Shown here: positions 49,880 through 59,481 of the stretch, one piece after another
How the letters are laid out: each line of letters starts with the position of its first letter
How positions within the stretch are numbered: position 1 is the stretch's first letter
Source of the DNA: Granulicella mallensis MP5ACTX8
GTDB taxonomy: Bacteria; Acidobacteriota; Terriglobia; Terriglobales; Acidobacteriaceae
Assembly (NCBI RefSeq): GCF_000178955.2
Contig: NC_016631.1
Span: 62,001-126,000, forward strand
Length of the DNA stretch: 64,000 nucleotides
Direction: 5' to 3'
The notes under the pieces: generated by a model
Database searches by the model: none
What the model was told of the DNA's origin: nothing
What the model saw: the letters and a program-made list of their open reading frames with translations, nothing else
Translations under genes and position numbers: made by a program

Positions 49880-51538
49880 ATGCAGAAGAAGCCTTTGAAA
49901 CCCTGGACCCGCAGACGACTCATCACCCAGGCCGGAATCGCGGCTGCGGGCAGCAGCCTGCTCGGGCACAAAGCCTGGGCCCTGCAACAGGGAAGCATGC
50001 ACGGGATGAAGATGGGGAGCGCCGCACCCACCCATGGCCCTCACACCCTGGACGCGATGAAGCTGGAGTCCTTCGTCGACCCTCTGCCGCTCCCACAGCG
50101 GATGCATCCTGAAGGCCGCCGCTCTGAAGAATCTCTCAAGGCCGTCGACGCTCCCTACTATCGCGTGGATGTTCGCGAAGTCTCCTGCAAGATGCACCGC
50201 GACCTTCCTCCCTCGCGGATGTGGAGCTACGGCGAGAGCGCCGCTCCGGTGCTCTTCGAGACGCGCCGCGATCAAGGCGTGTTGATCGACTGGTGGAACC
50301 ATCTCCCCCGAAAGCACTTCCTGCCCCTGGACACGCCCATGCAGGGAATGGAGAACGCGCCCGAGACCCGCACCATCGCACACGTGCACGGCGCGCGCGT
50401 TCCCACCAACAGCGACGGCTATCCCGAGGACTGGTTCGGCCCCGGCGAGAGCAAGCTGTGCTTCTACCCGAACCACCAGGACGCCACGGCGCTTTGGGTC
50501 CACGACCATGCGATGGGTGTGAACCGGCTCAATGTCTTTGCCGGGCTCATGGGTTGGTATCTCATCCGCGACGAAGTCGAGGACAAGCTGGGGCTGCCCT
50601 CCGGCAAGTACGAACTCCCGCTGCTGATCTACGACCGCAGCTTCGACCCGCAGGGCCAGCTCTACTACCCCAACCCCCCGGACGAAGGCGTCTGGTCCCA
50701 GGAGTATCTGGGCGATGCGATGGTGGTGAACGGCAAGGTGAGGCCGTATCACGAGGTCGAAGCGCGGCGCTATCGTCTGCGCGTCGCCAACACGGCCAAC
50801 TCCCGCTTCTTCTCGCTGGCTCTGTCGAACGGCCAGAGCTTCCATGTGATCGGCTCCGACCAGGGACTTCTCTCAGCTCCCGTCGAGATGAAGCGCCTGG
50901 TGCTGGCTCCGGCCGAGCGCACCGACATCCTCGTGGACTTCAGCCAGGCACGTGGCGAGAACGTGGTGCTAATGAGCGATCGTCTGGAGCTGATGCAGTT
51001 CCGCGTGTCTAAAGAAAAGGCTTCGGATGTCGGTCTACTGCCGGAGGTCCTGCTGCCGGAGGTCCTGCGGCCCGTCGAGCGCATTCCCGAAAAGCAATCG
51101 ACCCGCACGCGCGAGATGACGCTGAATGAGTTCGACGGCGACAACGGCGACGCCATGGTGATGCTACTGAACCGCAAGCACTGGGCCGAGCCGGTGACGG
51201 AGATCGTGAAGCTGGATTCGACCGAGATCTGGAGCCTCGTCAACCTGACCGAGGATACGCACCCGATCCATCTGCATCTGGTGCGCTTCCAGATCCTCGA
51301 CCGCCAGAGCTTCGCCAGCTACGACTATCTGGCCGACGAAAAGCTGCGCGTCACCGGCGACGTCATGCTGCCGCAGGCCCACGAAGCGGGCTGGAAGGAC
51401 GTCGTGCAGTGTCCGCCGGGTATGGTCACACGCATCATCGTCCCGTTCCACGGCTACGCAGGAAGATACCTGTGGCACTGCCACATCCTCGAGCACGAGG
51501 CGAACGATATGATGCGACCGTATGAAGTGATTGTGTAG
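49880..51538 (+). CDS. Tat-exported multicopper oxidase (CotA/bilirubin-oxidase-like)
   Basis: A 552-residue copper oxidase. RRRLITQAG near the N-terminus is a twin-arginine signal. All four copper-ligand stretches are visible: HVHGARVP, WVHDHAMG, HPIHLHLV and WHCHILEHEANDMM, the last with the type 1 site (Met-containing). It oxidises phenolics, bilirubin-like molecules or metals; the true substrate is unknown. The His/Met-rich stretch SMHGMKMGSAAPTHG may bind copper. It begins 48 bp after the repeat. Confidence 0.9.
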   Translation: MQKKPLKPWTRRRLITQAGIAAAGSSLLGHKAWALQQGSMHGMKMGSAAPTHGPHTLDAMKLESFVDPLPLPQRMHPEGRRSEESLKAVDAPYYRVDVREVSCKMHRDLPPSRMWSYGESAAPVLFETRRDQGVLIDWWNHLPRKHFLPLDTPMQGMENAPETRTIAHVHGARVPTNSDGYPEDWFGPGESKLCFYPNHQDATALWVHDHAMGVNRLNVFAGLMGWYLIRDEVEDKLGLPSGKYELPLLIYDRSFDPQGQLYYPNPPDEGVWSQEYLGDAMVVNGKVRPYHEVEARRYRLRVANTANSRFFSLALSNGQSFHVIGSDQGLLSAPVEMKRLVLAPAERTDILVDFSQARGENVVLMSDRLELMQFRVSKEKASDVGLLPEVLLPEVLRPVERIPEKQSTRTREMTLNEFDGDNGDAMVMLLNRKHWAEPVTEIVKLDSTEIWSLVNLTEDTHPIHLHLVRFQILDRQSFASYDYLADEKLRVTGDVMLPQAHEAGWKDVVQCPPGMVTRIIVPFHGYAGRYLWHCHILEHEANDMMRPYEVIV

Positions 51539-51550
51539 TTAGGCAATCAC

Positions 51551-51688
51551 TGCGCGTAGCGCTAACCGTGACGCTTTAGCGTCGCGGTACGGAGGGAGCC
51601 GTAGCCTTTAGGCTACGGAATAAAAGCAAGCAAGAATATGGCCTTAGGCCCGGGCCTTCTTTCGACTGCGCACAAAAGCTCTGGAGCT
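51551..51688. repeat. palindromic intergenic repeat, family D copy 2
   Basis: GTGACGCTTTAGCGTCGCGG, GGAGGGAGCCGTAGCCTTTAGG and CTACGGAATAAAAG match copy 1, but the right half is shorter. It lies between the multicopper oxidase and the BadF-type kinase genes. Confidence 0.7.
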
Positions 51689-52613
51689 ACGCCGCCTGTC
51701 CAATCCGCGCCCGCCAAACCGCACCCGCAATTGGATCAACTACTCCCGGCAGCAGCTCAATCGCAGGGAAGACCTTCCGCAGAGCCTCTTCCATCGCCCG
51801 CCGCACCGGCTCTACCTTCTCCATAATGCTTCCGGCAAGCGCAATCCGCGGAACCTCTGCCGGTTCGCTGCTGCCTTCCCGCCTCTGCACCTTGCGAATC
51901 ACGTTCGCCACGGTAACCGCCAGCTCTTGCCCGGCCTGTTGCAGCGTCGCAATAGCGACGGCATCTCCCTGGCTCGCGCATGCGACGACCAACTCCGCCA
52001 GCTTGGAGAAATCGGGCGACGGCCTCTGGTTCGCATACTCGACCAGCGCAAACACGGAGTCGAGCTTCCAGAACTCCAGGATCTTTGCGAGCAGAGCGGT
52101 CTCGCGCTCCTCATCCAACGCGGTGAACACATTGCGCAGGCCCTCGTGCCCAATGCCGTGGCCTGATCCCTGATCAGCAAGCGCAGGGCCCCAGCCTCCG
52201 GCCGTGACGATTCGCCCATCCCTGGTTCTGGCGGCGGTATTAGAGCCGGTGCCCGAAAGCACCAGCACACCGCGCTTGCCGAAGAAGGCCGCGTCCAGCG
52301 CAATCTCCACATCGCCCACAAGGATCAGCTCTCCGCCGACATGCTCGTGAAAGGCCGCGCGAAGCCAGTCCACGACCAGCGGTACAGACTCTCCGGCGGT
52401 GCCGATGCAGGTACGCGTGATCTCGCGTGGGTTCACTCCGGTCTGTTTCGTCAGCTCGTCGAGCGCTGTGCGGAGGTTCTGTTCGGCGATATCGGCACTG
52501 GTCCGCATCCGCTTGATCGTGCCGGTGCGGACACGGCCGAGTTGCTGGGTTTCATCCGCGAGAACGAAGTCGGTCTTGGTCCCCCCGGCGTCGAGGGCAA
52601 GAAAATAAGCCAT
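51687..52613 (-). CDS. BadF/BadG/BcrA/BcrD-type ATPase, N-acetylglucosamine kinase-like
   Basis: A 308-residue ASKHA kinase. The phosphate loop is LALDAGGTKTDF at the N-terminus, VLSGTGSNTAAR is the second ATP motif and GGWGPALADQGSGHGIG the third. It is closest to N-acetylglucosamine kinase-like proteins that use ATP, with no Fe-S Cys pair as in benzoyl-CoA reductase activators. Substrate is not proven. Confidence 0.82.
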   Translation of the reverse strand: MAYFLALDAGGTKTDFVLADETQQLGRVRTGTIKRMRTSADIAEQNLRTALDELTKQTGVNPREITRTCIGTAGESVPLVVDWLRAAFHEHVGGELILVGDVEIALDAAFFGKRGVLVLSGTGSNTAARTRDGRIVTAGGWGPALADQGSGHGIGHEGLRNVFTALDEERETALLAKILEFWKLDSVFALVEYANQRPSPDFSKLAELVVACASQGDAVAIATLQQAGQELAVTVANVIRKVQRREGSSEPAEVPRIALAGSIMEKVEPVRRAMEEALRKVFPAIELLPGVVDPIAGAVWRARIGQAA

Positions 52614-52979
52614 GGGTTCTGTTCACTAAAACTTTCTCTTGAATTACAGGTCGTCCAGTTTCTAAGAGTAAGTCTCCCCTATCGCGGAAGCAAATAGACC
52701 GGAAACTGTCTTGCGTTGAGTTGCGAGATACGAGTTGCGAGAGACAAGAGATCAACTCATCTCTCGACTCTCGTATCTCGCGACTCGGAGCATCTCCAGA
52801 GAGCTTCCGGCACCTGGTGAGACAGGTCGCGCCTTCAGCGCTCCGCCTCTTTATCGATAAACGGACACTTTTATCAATAACGTTCCCTTGGCCTGCCAGT
52901 GCGTTTACAAGGTGTTGAAAGTGACATGCTATGTTTCATCTCTTGCAACCCATTAATCCAATCTCCAATTAGGGTATAG
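52614..52979. other. divergent regulatory gap with a large hairpin
   Basis: Between BadF-type kinase and the second TonB receptor. GAGTTGCGAGATACGAG (52718-52734) pairs with CTCGTATCTCGCGACTC (52770-52786) with one or two mismatches. The right part (52900-52979) is AT-rich and would hold the receptor promoter. Confidence 0.55.
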
Positions 52980-55900
52980 ATGCGTCACAGCAAACGATTT
53001 CTTCGTGTGTTTTTGGTTCCGGCTACATCCCTTGTACTCACGCTTTTGATAGCGCCTTTTCTGTCCGCGCAGATCGATCGCGCAGGCCTCAATGGAACGG
53101 TGAAGGACGCCGACGGCAGAAGCATCGCCGGCGCTAAGATCACCGCCCTGCAGATCGCTACGGGGCAGCAGCGTGACACGGTATCCTCCGCGACCGGAAC
53201 CTACGATATCCCCGAGCTTCCCCTCGGTCTCTATCGCGTGACCTACGACGCCTCCGGATTCCACGAAAAGATCATCGACGGCATCCAGCAGACCGTGGGC
53301 CACACTCGCACGCTCAATGTCGTGATGTCCGTTGAGGGCATGACGCAGCAGGTCGAGGTCTCCGATGTCGGCACGCAACTGGACGAGACCTCCGCAGCCC
53401 TCGGAGCGCGTATCGCGCCGGAGCAGGTAAAGAACCTGCCGCTGAACGGACGCAACTGGTCCACCCTCACCGCGTTGGTTCCGGGCGCGGTCGATACCGG
53501 CGGAAGCAATCAGCGCAGCATCCGCTTTGCGGGCCGCGGCCTCGACGATAACAACTTCACCTACGACGGCATCGACGCCACCAACGTCGTAAACCAGGCC
53601 CAGCAGCCCTTCGTGCGCCTGGCGATCCCGACCGAGGCCATCCAGGAGTTCCGCATCGACACCATGCTCTTTACCGCGGAGAACGGCAGCACGCCCGGCG
53701 GTCAGATTGCCGTCGCCTCCAAGACCGGTACGAACAACCTGCACGGCAGCCTGTTTGAGTTTCTTCGCAACGACATCTTCGATGCGCGTCAGCCCATCGA
53801 CACCCTGAATCCGAACAAACCTGCCTTCCGCCTCAACCAGTACGGCGGCAGCCTTGGCGGGCCCGTCCTTCGCGATAAGACCTTCTTTTACTTCGCCTAC
53901 GAAGGTCTTCGGCAGACCCTGGGCCAGACGCTTCCGGGCCTCGTCCCCAGCGACTCCTTCCGGGCCGCGGTTGCGCAGCAGAGCCCCGCTCTGATTCCGA
54001 TCCTGAACGCCTTCCCCAGGGGACAGTTTCCTTCGGGAACCAGCGCCAACGTCTCGGAGTCCATCGGCTCCGGCCGCCAGTTGGACCATGAAGACTCCGT
54101 CGTGCTGCGGCTCGACCACCACTTCTCGACTGCGGATTCTGTCTATCTCCGTTTCAACTTCGATGCCTCGTACAGCGATGTGCCTCTGATCGAGGGACAG
54201 ACCTACTTGAACGATCGCCAGCTCGTGACCTCTCGTCCGGTCAACGGCGAGCTGGAGTCGCTGCACCTCTTCTCTCCGCGCCTGGTCAATGAGCTCAAGT
54301 TCGGCTTCAATCGCGGCAACGTCTACACCACCGACCAGAGCGTGCTGCAGACGCCCTATGCCATCTCCATCTCCGGCTTCACCACGCTTTCAGGCAACGA
54401 GTACAAGCCTGGCGTTGGCAACACCTACTCCTACATCGACAACCTCACCTGGATCAAAGGCGCCCACACGCTCAAGTTTGGCGTCGAGGTTCGGCGCATC
54501 CAGTTGAACCAGGGAAACACCGCCAACGGAACCATCACCTTCAGCTCCGCCGCCAACTTCCTGAACAACCTGGTCAGCTCCGCAACCTACGCCGCGGAGC
54601 TTCCTGTGAACGGTCTGCGCAAGACGGAGACCTACTCCTACGTCGAGGACGAGTGGAAGATTCGCGACAACCTCACCCTCAACGCGGGTGTGCGCTACAC
54701 CTTCTACAACATCTTTCACGAGGTGCTCGGCCGCGCCAATCCCTTTGACTTCGCAACCTGCGGCCCGCAGGGTTACTGCGGCGTAGGCGCCAGCTTCGGC
54801 CAGCCGAACACGCTGGACATCGACCCGCGCCTCTCGATCACCTGGGCGCCCAATGCCGGTGGTGGCAAGACCGTCCTTCGCAGCGGCTTCGGTCTCTATC
54901 ACGGCGACGGCCAGCTCGACGACCAGAACTTTCCCATCAGTAACGAGATCGCGCAATACTCGCTCAACTCGATTGCCAACCTCTCGTATCCCATCACGCC
55001 CTTTCTTAGCGATACTCCCGGCATCATCGCGCCGCGCGAAGCCGATCGAGATCGCAAGGATATGTACGTAGCCCAGTGGGGGCTGTCGGTCCAGCAGGCT
55101 CTGCCGCACGAGCTCGTCGGGACGCTGTCGTATGTGGGGAGCAAGGGAACCTACCTGCTCAACACCTCCTACATCAATCTCAAAGACCCCGTTACAGGCC
55201 TGCGCCCTTATCCCGCGTTTGGCCAGGTCCAGTCACGCGGCAATGAGAACAACAGCTCCTACCAGGGATTCGTAGCCAGCCTTCAGCGCACCTTTACGAA
55301 TGGCCTCCTGCTCTCGGCGAACTACACCTACTCGCACGAGATCGACCAGGGCTCAGCCGGTGGTGGAGACTCGGACTTCCCCCAGAATCCCGCCTGCCCC
55401 TCCTGCGAGCGCTCCTCGGGAGACTTCGACGTTCGCCACGTCTTCAACTCGAACGCCGTATACGAGCTCCCGTTCGGGCCCGGCAAGACCTTCCTCTCCA
55501 ACTCGGGAATTGCGAGCGAAGTATTCGGACGTTGGAGCGTGACCGCTATCGCTACCGCTCGCACCGGCCTGCCCGTCAACGTGACCGAGGATCGCTCCAG
55601 CTCTTCAGTGGCGACCGGGTATACCACCAGCCAGCGCCCGAACCGCGTCCCTGGCGTCTCTCTCACGCCACCCGGTGGACACAAGATCAATCAGTGGATC
55701 AACCCGGCAGCCTTCTCCCTGGTAACGGGCAGCGGCTATGGCGACTCTCCCCGCAACGTCGCCCGCGGCCCGGATCTCTGGCAGGCTGACTTCGGCCTGG
55801 CGAAACGCATTCCTCTGACCGAGAAGATGCAGCTCCAGTTCCGCACGGAGTTCTTCAACATCTTCAACCGGGCACAGTACGGATTGCCCCTCGCGGACCT

Positions 55901-56006
55901 GTCGTCTCCCACCACCTTTGGCCAGATCGTCGGCGCGGTCAACACGGGGCCGGTCGGAACGGGAACGCCGCGACAGATTCAATTCATGCTCCGCCTGGAG
56001 TTCTAA
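52980..56006 (+). CDS. second TonB-dependent outer-membrane receptor, Oar-like
   Basis: A 1008-residue receptor. After the signal peptide (LTLLIAPFLSAQ), the carboxypeptidase-regulatory-like domain reads LNGTVKDADGRSIAGAKI and ends near residue 120. A plug with LPLNGRNWSTLTALVPGA and GIDATNVVNQ follows, then the beta barrel, ending with Phe (FMLRLEF). It is only distantly like the receptor at 27 kb. The neighbour genes give no substrate. Confidence 0.9.
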   Translation: MRHSKRFLRVFLVPATSLVLTLLIAPFLSAQIDRAGLNGTVKDADGRSIAGAKITALQIATGQQRDTVSSATGTYDIPELPLGLYRVTYDASGFHEKIIDGIQQTVGHTRTLNVVMSVEGMTQQVEVSDVGTQLDETSAALGARIAPEQVKNLPLNGRNWSTLTALVPGAVDTGGSNQRSIRFAGRGLDDNNFTYDGIDATNVVNQAQQPFVRLAIPTEAIQEFRIDTMLFTAENGSTPGGQIAVASKTGTNNLHGSLFEFLRNDIFDARQPIDTLNPNKPAFRLNQYGGSLGGPVLRDKTFFYFAYEGLRQTLGQTLPGLVPSDSFRAAVAQQSPALIPILNAFPRGQFPSGTSANVSESIGSGRQLDHEDSVVLRLDHHFSTADSVYLRFNFDASYSDVPLIEGQTYLNDRQLVTSRPVNGELESLHLFSPRLVNELKFGFNRGNVYTTDQSVLQTPYAISISGFTTLSGNEYKPGVGNTYSYIDNLTWIKGAHTLKFGVEVRRIQLNQGNTANGTITFSSAANFLNNLVSSATYAAELPVNGLRKTETYSYVEDEWKIRDNLTLNAGVRYTFYNIFHEVLGRANPFDFATCGPQGYCGVGASFGQPNTLDIDPRLSITWAPNAGGGKTVLRSGFGLYHGDGQLDDQNFPISNEIAQYSLNSIANLSYPITPFLSDTPGIIAPREADRDRKDMYVAQWGLSVQQALPHELVGTLSYVGSKGTYLLNTSYINLKDPVTGLRPYPAFGQVQSRGNENNSSYQGFVASLQRTFTNGLLLSANYTYSHEIDQGSAGGGDSDFPQNPACPSCERSSGDFDVRHVFNSNAVYELPFGPGKTFLSNSGIASEVFGRWSVTAIATARTGLPVNVTEDRSSSSVATGYTTSQRPNRVPGVSLTPPGGHKINQWINPAAFSLVTGSGYGDSPRNVARGPDLWQADFGLAKRIPLTEKMQLQFRTEFFNIFNRAQYGLPLADLSSPTTFGQIVGAVNTGPVGTGTPRQIQFMLRLEF

Positions 56007-56009
56007 GCG

Positions 56010-56060
56010 TTGTTGCTTTTCTTGCTTGTCATTCCCGAAGGGAATCTGCTTCCTACCCGT
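56010..56060. repeat. half family B element, copy 9
   Basis: Only the left half TTTTCTTGCTTGTCATTCCC and GGGAATCTGCTTCC is present, next to a different sequence. It shows that the family can be truncated or rearranged. Confidence 0.7.
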
Positions 56061-56295
56061 AGTGGCAATACCGCTGCGGGCAACCGAAGCAACGAACACA
56101 AAGGACGCCACGGGTCGAATTCCGTCCAGTTGGAAGGCAACCTCAAGGCCTTTGTTTTCGTCCAAAGAATGCGTCAACTCATACCTGACAATAGAACGAC
56201 CCGGATCGAAGTTTTCTCCGTCCATCTGTCTCAGGCACGCCCATCAAACGTCACCTTCCCCAACTCCTTCTGTCTCCGCGAAAGGTTTTAGCTCG

Positions 56296-56736
56296 ATGGC
56301 CCAGCCAAACATTGCATCCGTTTCGATCGGCAGCAACTCATTCAACGCCATTGGTATTCACTTCGGCATGTCCAGCATGCATGGCGGTATGGGGATGCCC
56401 GTCATGGGCAGCCTGGCCTGTTCCATCGCTGTCGTCGTCAACCTCAACGACCAGGTCAACGTGCCCTTTGCTACCCTCAGCGCGCTCTTCCAACTCGCCT
56501 ACGGCATCACCCGCGAAAAGGTGCAGGACATCATCCTCAGCTTCTGGGCCGACGACTCCAAGCAGAATGCCATCTGCACCTATACCTTCCGCGGCTGGAT
56601 CAGCAACTACGTCACCTCGACCGGCTCTGGTCAGGGTGCCGGCCAGGAATCTGGCGCCACCAATCACATCCTCACCCTCACCTTGCAGCCCGAGCTCGAT
56701 ACCAAACAGTTCGTCAAAATTCAGATCGGCAACTAA
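56296..56736 (+). CDS. Hcp/TssD-like tube protein (tentative)
   Basis: A 146-residue protein tentatively placed with Hcp/TssD tube proteins of type VI secretion on the basis of the pattern DIILSFWADDSK, CTYTFRGWISNY and ILTLTLQPELD near the C-terminus. The N-terminal half contains HFGMSSMHGGMGMP. No other type VI genes lie in the window. The ATG at 56296 is chosen because MAQPN begins the natural domain. It would be the carrier of the next gene product. Confidence 0.5.
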   Translation: MAQPNIASVSIGSNSFNAIGIHFGMSSMHGGMGMPVMGSLACSIAVVVNLNDQVNVPFATLSALFQLAYGITREKVQDIILSFWADDSKQNAICTYTFRGWISNYVTSTGSGQGAGQESGATNHILTLTLQPELDTKQFVKIQIGN

Positions 56737-56780
56737 CCGGCAAAGACGCTTCATACTTCACCGATAGGAATGAAGAAACT

Positions 56781-57563
56781 ATGGGCAGCATGCCGCAGTT
56801 CCTCAACGGGCGAGAGATCACCTATGGCGCGGACGGCCGTTGGTGGTGGGTTACCGAGCACCGGCCCGACGGCCCCTACGGCTACCCCATGTACAACCAG
56901 CCGTCCCACCACCACGCTGGGCATGGGCACCACGCCCAGCATCATCTTTCTGGCTCTGGAACTCGCAAGATCGACCGGTCTGGTGGAGGATGGAATTCTC
57001 CAAGCTATTTAGCAGCCCGCCCCACTCCTGGCGTGGACGACCCCTGGCAGGGAAACGACTATGCGCGCCAGCTCTTTCAGGGGCAGGGTGCAAACTACTT
57101 CATCGGCGCGGACCACCTCGTCACGGTGATGGCGGAGGTTTATACCGCCGCGTATACGGCAGCGTTCTTGGCCCCGGAGATTCTCGAAGTAACCGCTCCC
57201 GTTGTGAGAGTCGTTATTAGGCCGGGAGTAAGTATCACGGCACGCTTGTATGGCCGTTATCTGGCGACAGCTGTTGGCGGCACGGTGGCCGTTCTCGGAC
57301 GCTACCCCGAATACATCGACGATGCCCGGGCGATGAGCGCCAACGTCTTCAGCATGTCGATGCGAACGTATAATTTTTTCGACTGGTTTGGAGAGACGTG
57401 GACTGCAAACCAGGCCTTTATCGATCAAGTGGTTACGACGGGACAGAAAATCTATCTGGCAACACCGCCACTCGGGCAGGAGGGAAGTATCTTCCAGGAA
57501 GAACTCTTCTATCTGCGCGGCATTGGCGTAGATCCCTTCTTCTGGCAGATGGTGAAGCGATGA
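56781..57563 (+). CDS. His-rich effector-like protein, candidate toxin
   Basis: A 260-residue protein starting MGSMPQFLNGREITYG. A His-rich linker (SHHHAGHGHHAQHH, about residues 42-55) separates an N-terminal segment from a region with hydrophobic helices (about residues 108-170). The last 60 residues (FFDWFGETWTANQAFIDQVV to EELFYLRGIG) look like the tail of polymorphic toxin proteins, a resemblance from memory. It follows the Hcp-like gene by 44 bp and overlaps the next gene by ATGA. Confidence 0.5.
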   Translation: MGSMPQFLNGREITYGADGRWWWVTEHRPDGPYGYPMYNQPSHHHAGHGHHAQHHLSGSGTRKIDRSGGGWNSPSYLAARPTPGVDDPWQGNDYARQLFQGQGANYFIGADHLVTVMAEVYTAAYTAAFLAPEILEVTAPVVRVVIRPGVSITARLYGRYLATAVGGTVAVLGRYPEYIDDARAMSANVFSMSMRTYNFFDWFGETWTANQAFIDQVVTTGQKIYLATPPLGQEGSIFQEELFYLRGIGVDPFFWQMVKR

Positions 57564-58018
57564 GCAGCTCTCTCGGTATAGGAGATCGTGTCCTCCACAT
57601 CGTGGGGAAGACCCTTTCCAGCATCATCTCGTTTTTTACCAGCGGCTCGGATGGGGCTCAATCGCAGGAGCTTGCCCGTTCTCTCTATCGCGAGATTAAT
57701 TTGGACTGGGCTGCACTGCTGCGCAGGCATTCCGGGACAGTTCTCTTGCCCACTCCCCCCGCCCGCACCCACTTTGATTACGCACTCTGTACGGTAGAGT
57801 TCGAAGACTTTACCGTGCAGGTCACCGAAGGCAGAGCGGAGACCAGGGTACAAGTCAGGCCCTCCAGCGGCGGCGGATGGCAGGAGGTGCAGGAGGCCCT
57901 GCGGATTGCGACCGGCCGTCCCTCCACCTTGCGGCCTCAGGACAGCCTCGCTACCTTCGCTGACGCCATGGCGCAAGACTGGGAGAGCTTAGCTCGCCTG
58001 CTTGCATCAAATTCTTAG
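57560..58018 (+). CDS. putative immunity protein
   Basis: A 152-residue protein without a recognised domain. Its ATG overlaps the stop of the effector-like gene (ATGA), so both are co-translated, as is usual for a toxin and its immunity partner. It is small, soluble and acidic-to-neutral. Alternative: an accessory protein of the same cassette. Confidence 0.45.
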   Translation: MSSSLGIGDRVLHIVGKTLSSIISFFTSGSDGAQSQELARSLYREINLDWAALLRRHSGTVLLPTPPARTHFDYALCTVEFEDFTVQVTEGRAETRVQVRPSSGGGWQEVQEALRIATGRPSTLRPQDSLATFADAMAQDWESLARLLASNS

Positions 58019-58121
58019 CTTCAGTCAGAAATCCAGGGTGTGTCATCACTTCGTTCCATGTTCTAGCCAGATTCCGGCTTTGAAAGAGCGAGGCTTCACA
58101 GTCTGCGGGAAAAATTCCATT

Positions 58122-58409
58122 TGATCTTTAGGGCCAAAGGCCCGTTTCATCCCAGCCTGGGGCAAAGCGAACCCTGGTCAACACGCGACAGCGTGGTGGC
58201 ACGGGAGCGACGCCCCAGGTTAGTGCAGGAGAAGAAACAGAGGGCTGTAAGCCCGACTCATCCTTTGTGCAGGCACGATGAATCGGGCTTACAGCCCTCT
58301 GCTTTCGAGTTGATTCTGTACCTGGGGCTACGCTTGCAGCGAGCTAAAACCGCTCGCTGTTGCGCTCCACCCCAGGCTGGGATGAAACGGGCCCTTGGCC
58401 CTAAAGATC
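58122..58409. repeat. large nested palindrome, family E
   Basis: GATCTTTAGGGCCAAAGGCC at the left pairs with GGCCCTTGGCCCTAAAGATC at the right; CCCAGCCTGGGG pairs with CCCCAGGCTGGG; the centre AGAGGGCTGTAAGCCCGA (from 58239) pairs with TCGGGCTTACAGCCCTCT. No coding. It fills most of the gap between the immunity gene and the IclR gene. Confidence 0.75.
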
Positions 58410-58470
58410 AAGACTCGTTTCCCAGCTAAGAGTTTTTCCGCAGCCGGTGAAGCCGTGCTGCTCGGATCTA

Positions 58471-59304
58471 TCACCTGCCCTTGGCCGTCTTCTGTCCAGG
58501 AGCCTCACCACCCAGCGCAGCGGTAATCTCCGCCGTAGCCTTCTTCAGCGAGTCGATGACCTGGGTGACCGGCGTTGCCGTCCCGTTGTACTGAATGTAG
58601 GGAATCGTCAGCGCTCCAACCGCCGAACCTCTCTCGTCGAAGATCGGATAGCTGATATCGATGACGCCTTTGACCAGATAGCTCGCCCGCTTCTCATAGC
58701 CGGTCTTCTGAATGCGCGAGAGGTGTACGGCCAGATCGCGTGGCGGCTTCTTGCCTGTCTCGCGGCTCCACTCGGCGAGGGTGCGCTCGCGCTGTTCCTC
58801 GCTCTGGTGCGCCAGAATCACGTAGCCGCTGGCGGCCTCCATCAGGTCCACCGTCGAACCCAGCTTCACATAGAAGCCCAGGTTGGAGGGCGCATTCACC
58901 TGTGCCAGAATCGCGACCCGGCTGCCTTCGAGCACGCCCATATGGCAGGACTGCAGCGTCTCGTGCGCGAGCCGGTGCATGACCGGCAGCGCGTCGACGA
59001 TCAGCCGTTCCGTGGGCGGGTGCTCCTGCACCAGCTTGAACAGCTTCAGCGTCAGAGAATAGCGATCCTCGGCGAGTTGCGCGATGTATCCCCGGCGTTC
59101 CAGGCAGAGCAGCATGCGAAAGATCTCTGAAACCGTCCGGTTCAGTTCGCGGGCCATCTGGCTCTTGGTCAGGCCGGCCGGTTGGTGGGCCAGCAACTCC
59201 AGAACATCCAACCCTTTTTCCAGGGCAGGGGTCGCATAGTTGAGAGTCTTCTCGTTGGTTACAGCAGCTTTTGCAGTTCGTTTCCCGGCCATTCTCAATT
59301 CCAT
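58471..59304 (-). CDS. IclR-family transcriptional regulator
   Basis: A 277-residue regulator. The winged helix is about residues 22-80 (ATPALEKGLDVLELLAH, LTKSQMARELNRTVSEIFRML), and the IclR effector domain about 95-260 (AHETLQSCHMGVLEGSRVAILAQ). It is divergent from a GH29 fucosidase, so control of that gene is plausible. ATGs at 59304 and 59292 both fit. Confidence 0.9.
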   Translation of the reverse strand: MELRMAGKRTAKAAVTNEKTLNYATPALEKGLDVLELLAHQPAGLTKSQMARELNRTVSEIFRMLLCLERRGYIAQLAEDRYSLTLKLFKLVQEHPPTERLIVDALPVMHRLAHETLQSCHMGVLEGSRVAILAQVNAPSNLGFYVKLGSTVDLMEAASGYVILAHQSEEQRERTLAEWSRETGKKPPRDLAVHLSRIQKTGYEKRASYLVKGVIDISYPIFDERGSAVGALTIPYIQYNGTATPVTQVIDSLKKATAEITAALGGEAPGQKTAKGR

Positions 59305-59481
59305 CCGTTCCGTCGATCTCGAAACAGAGTACAGGATAGCGCCATCGCCCGGCCCGCAAGGCTAAATTCAATCAAAGGGGGAAGGCCGTGTCTGATGAAT
59401 CGGAGTTTCGATGTTAGAGCGAAATCAGGATCGAGGCACGCATAGCTGTTTGTCTTACTGTTTTACGTTTCCCCACAGAAT

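Noticed and set aside
55605-56225. 206-codon minus-strand frame at the end of the second TonB receptor
   Set aside because: It overlaps the receptor C-terminus and a repeat, without motifs.
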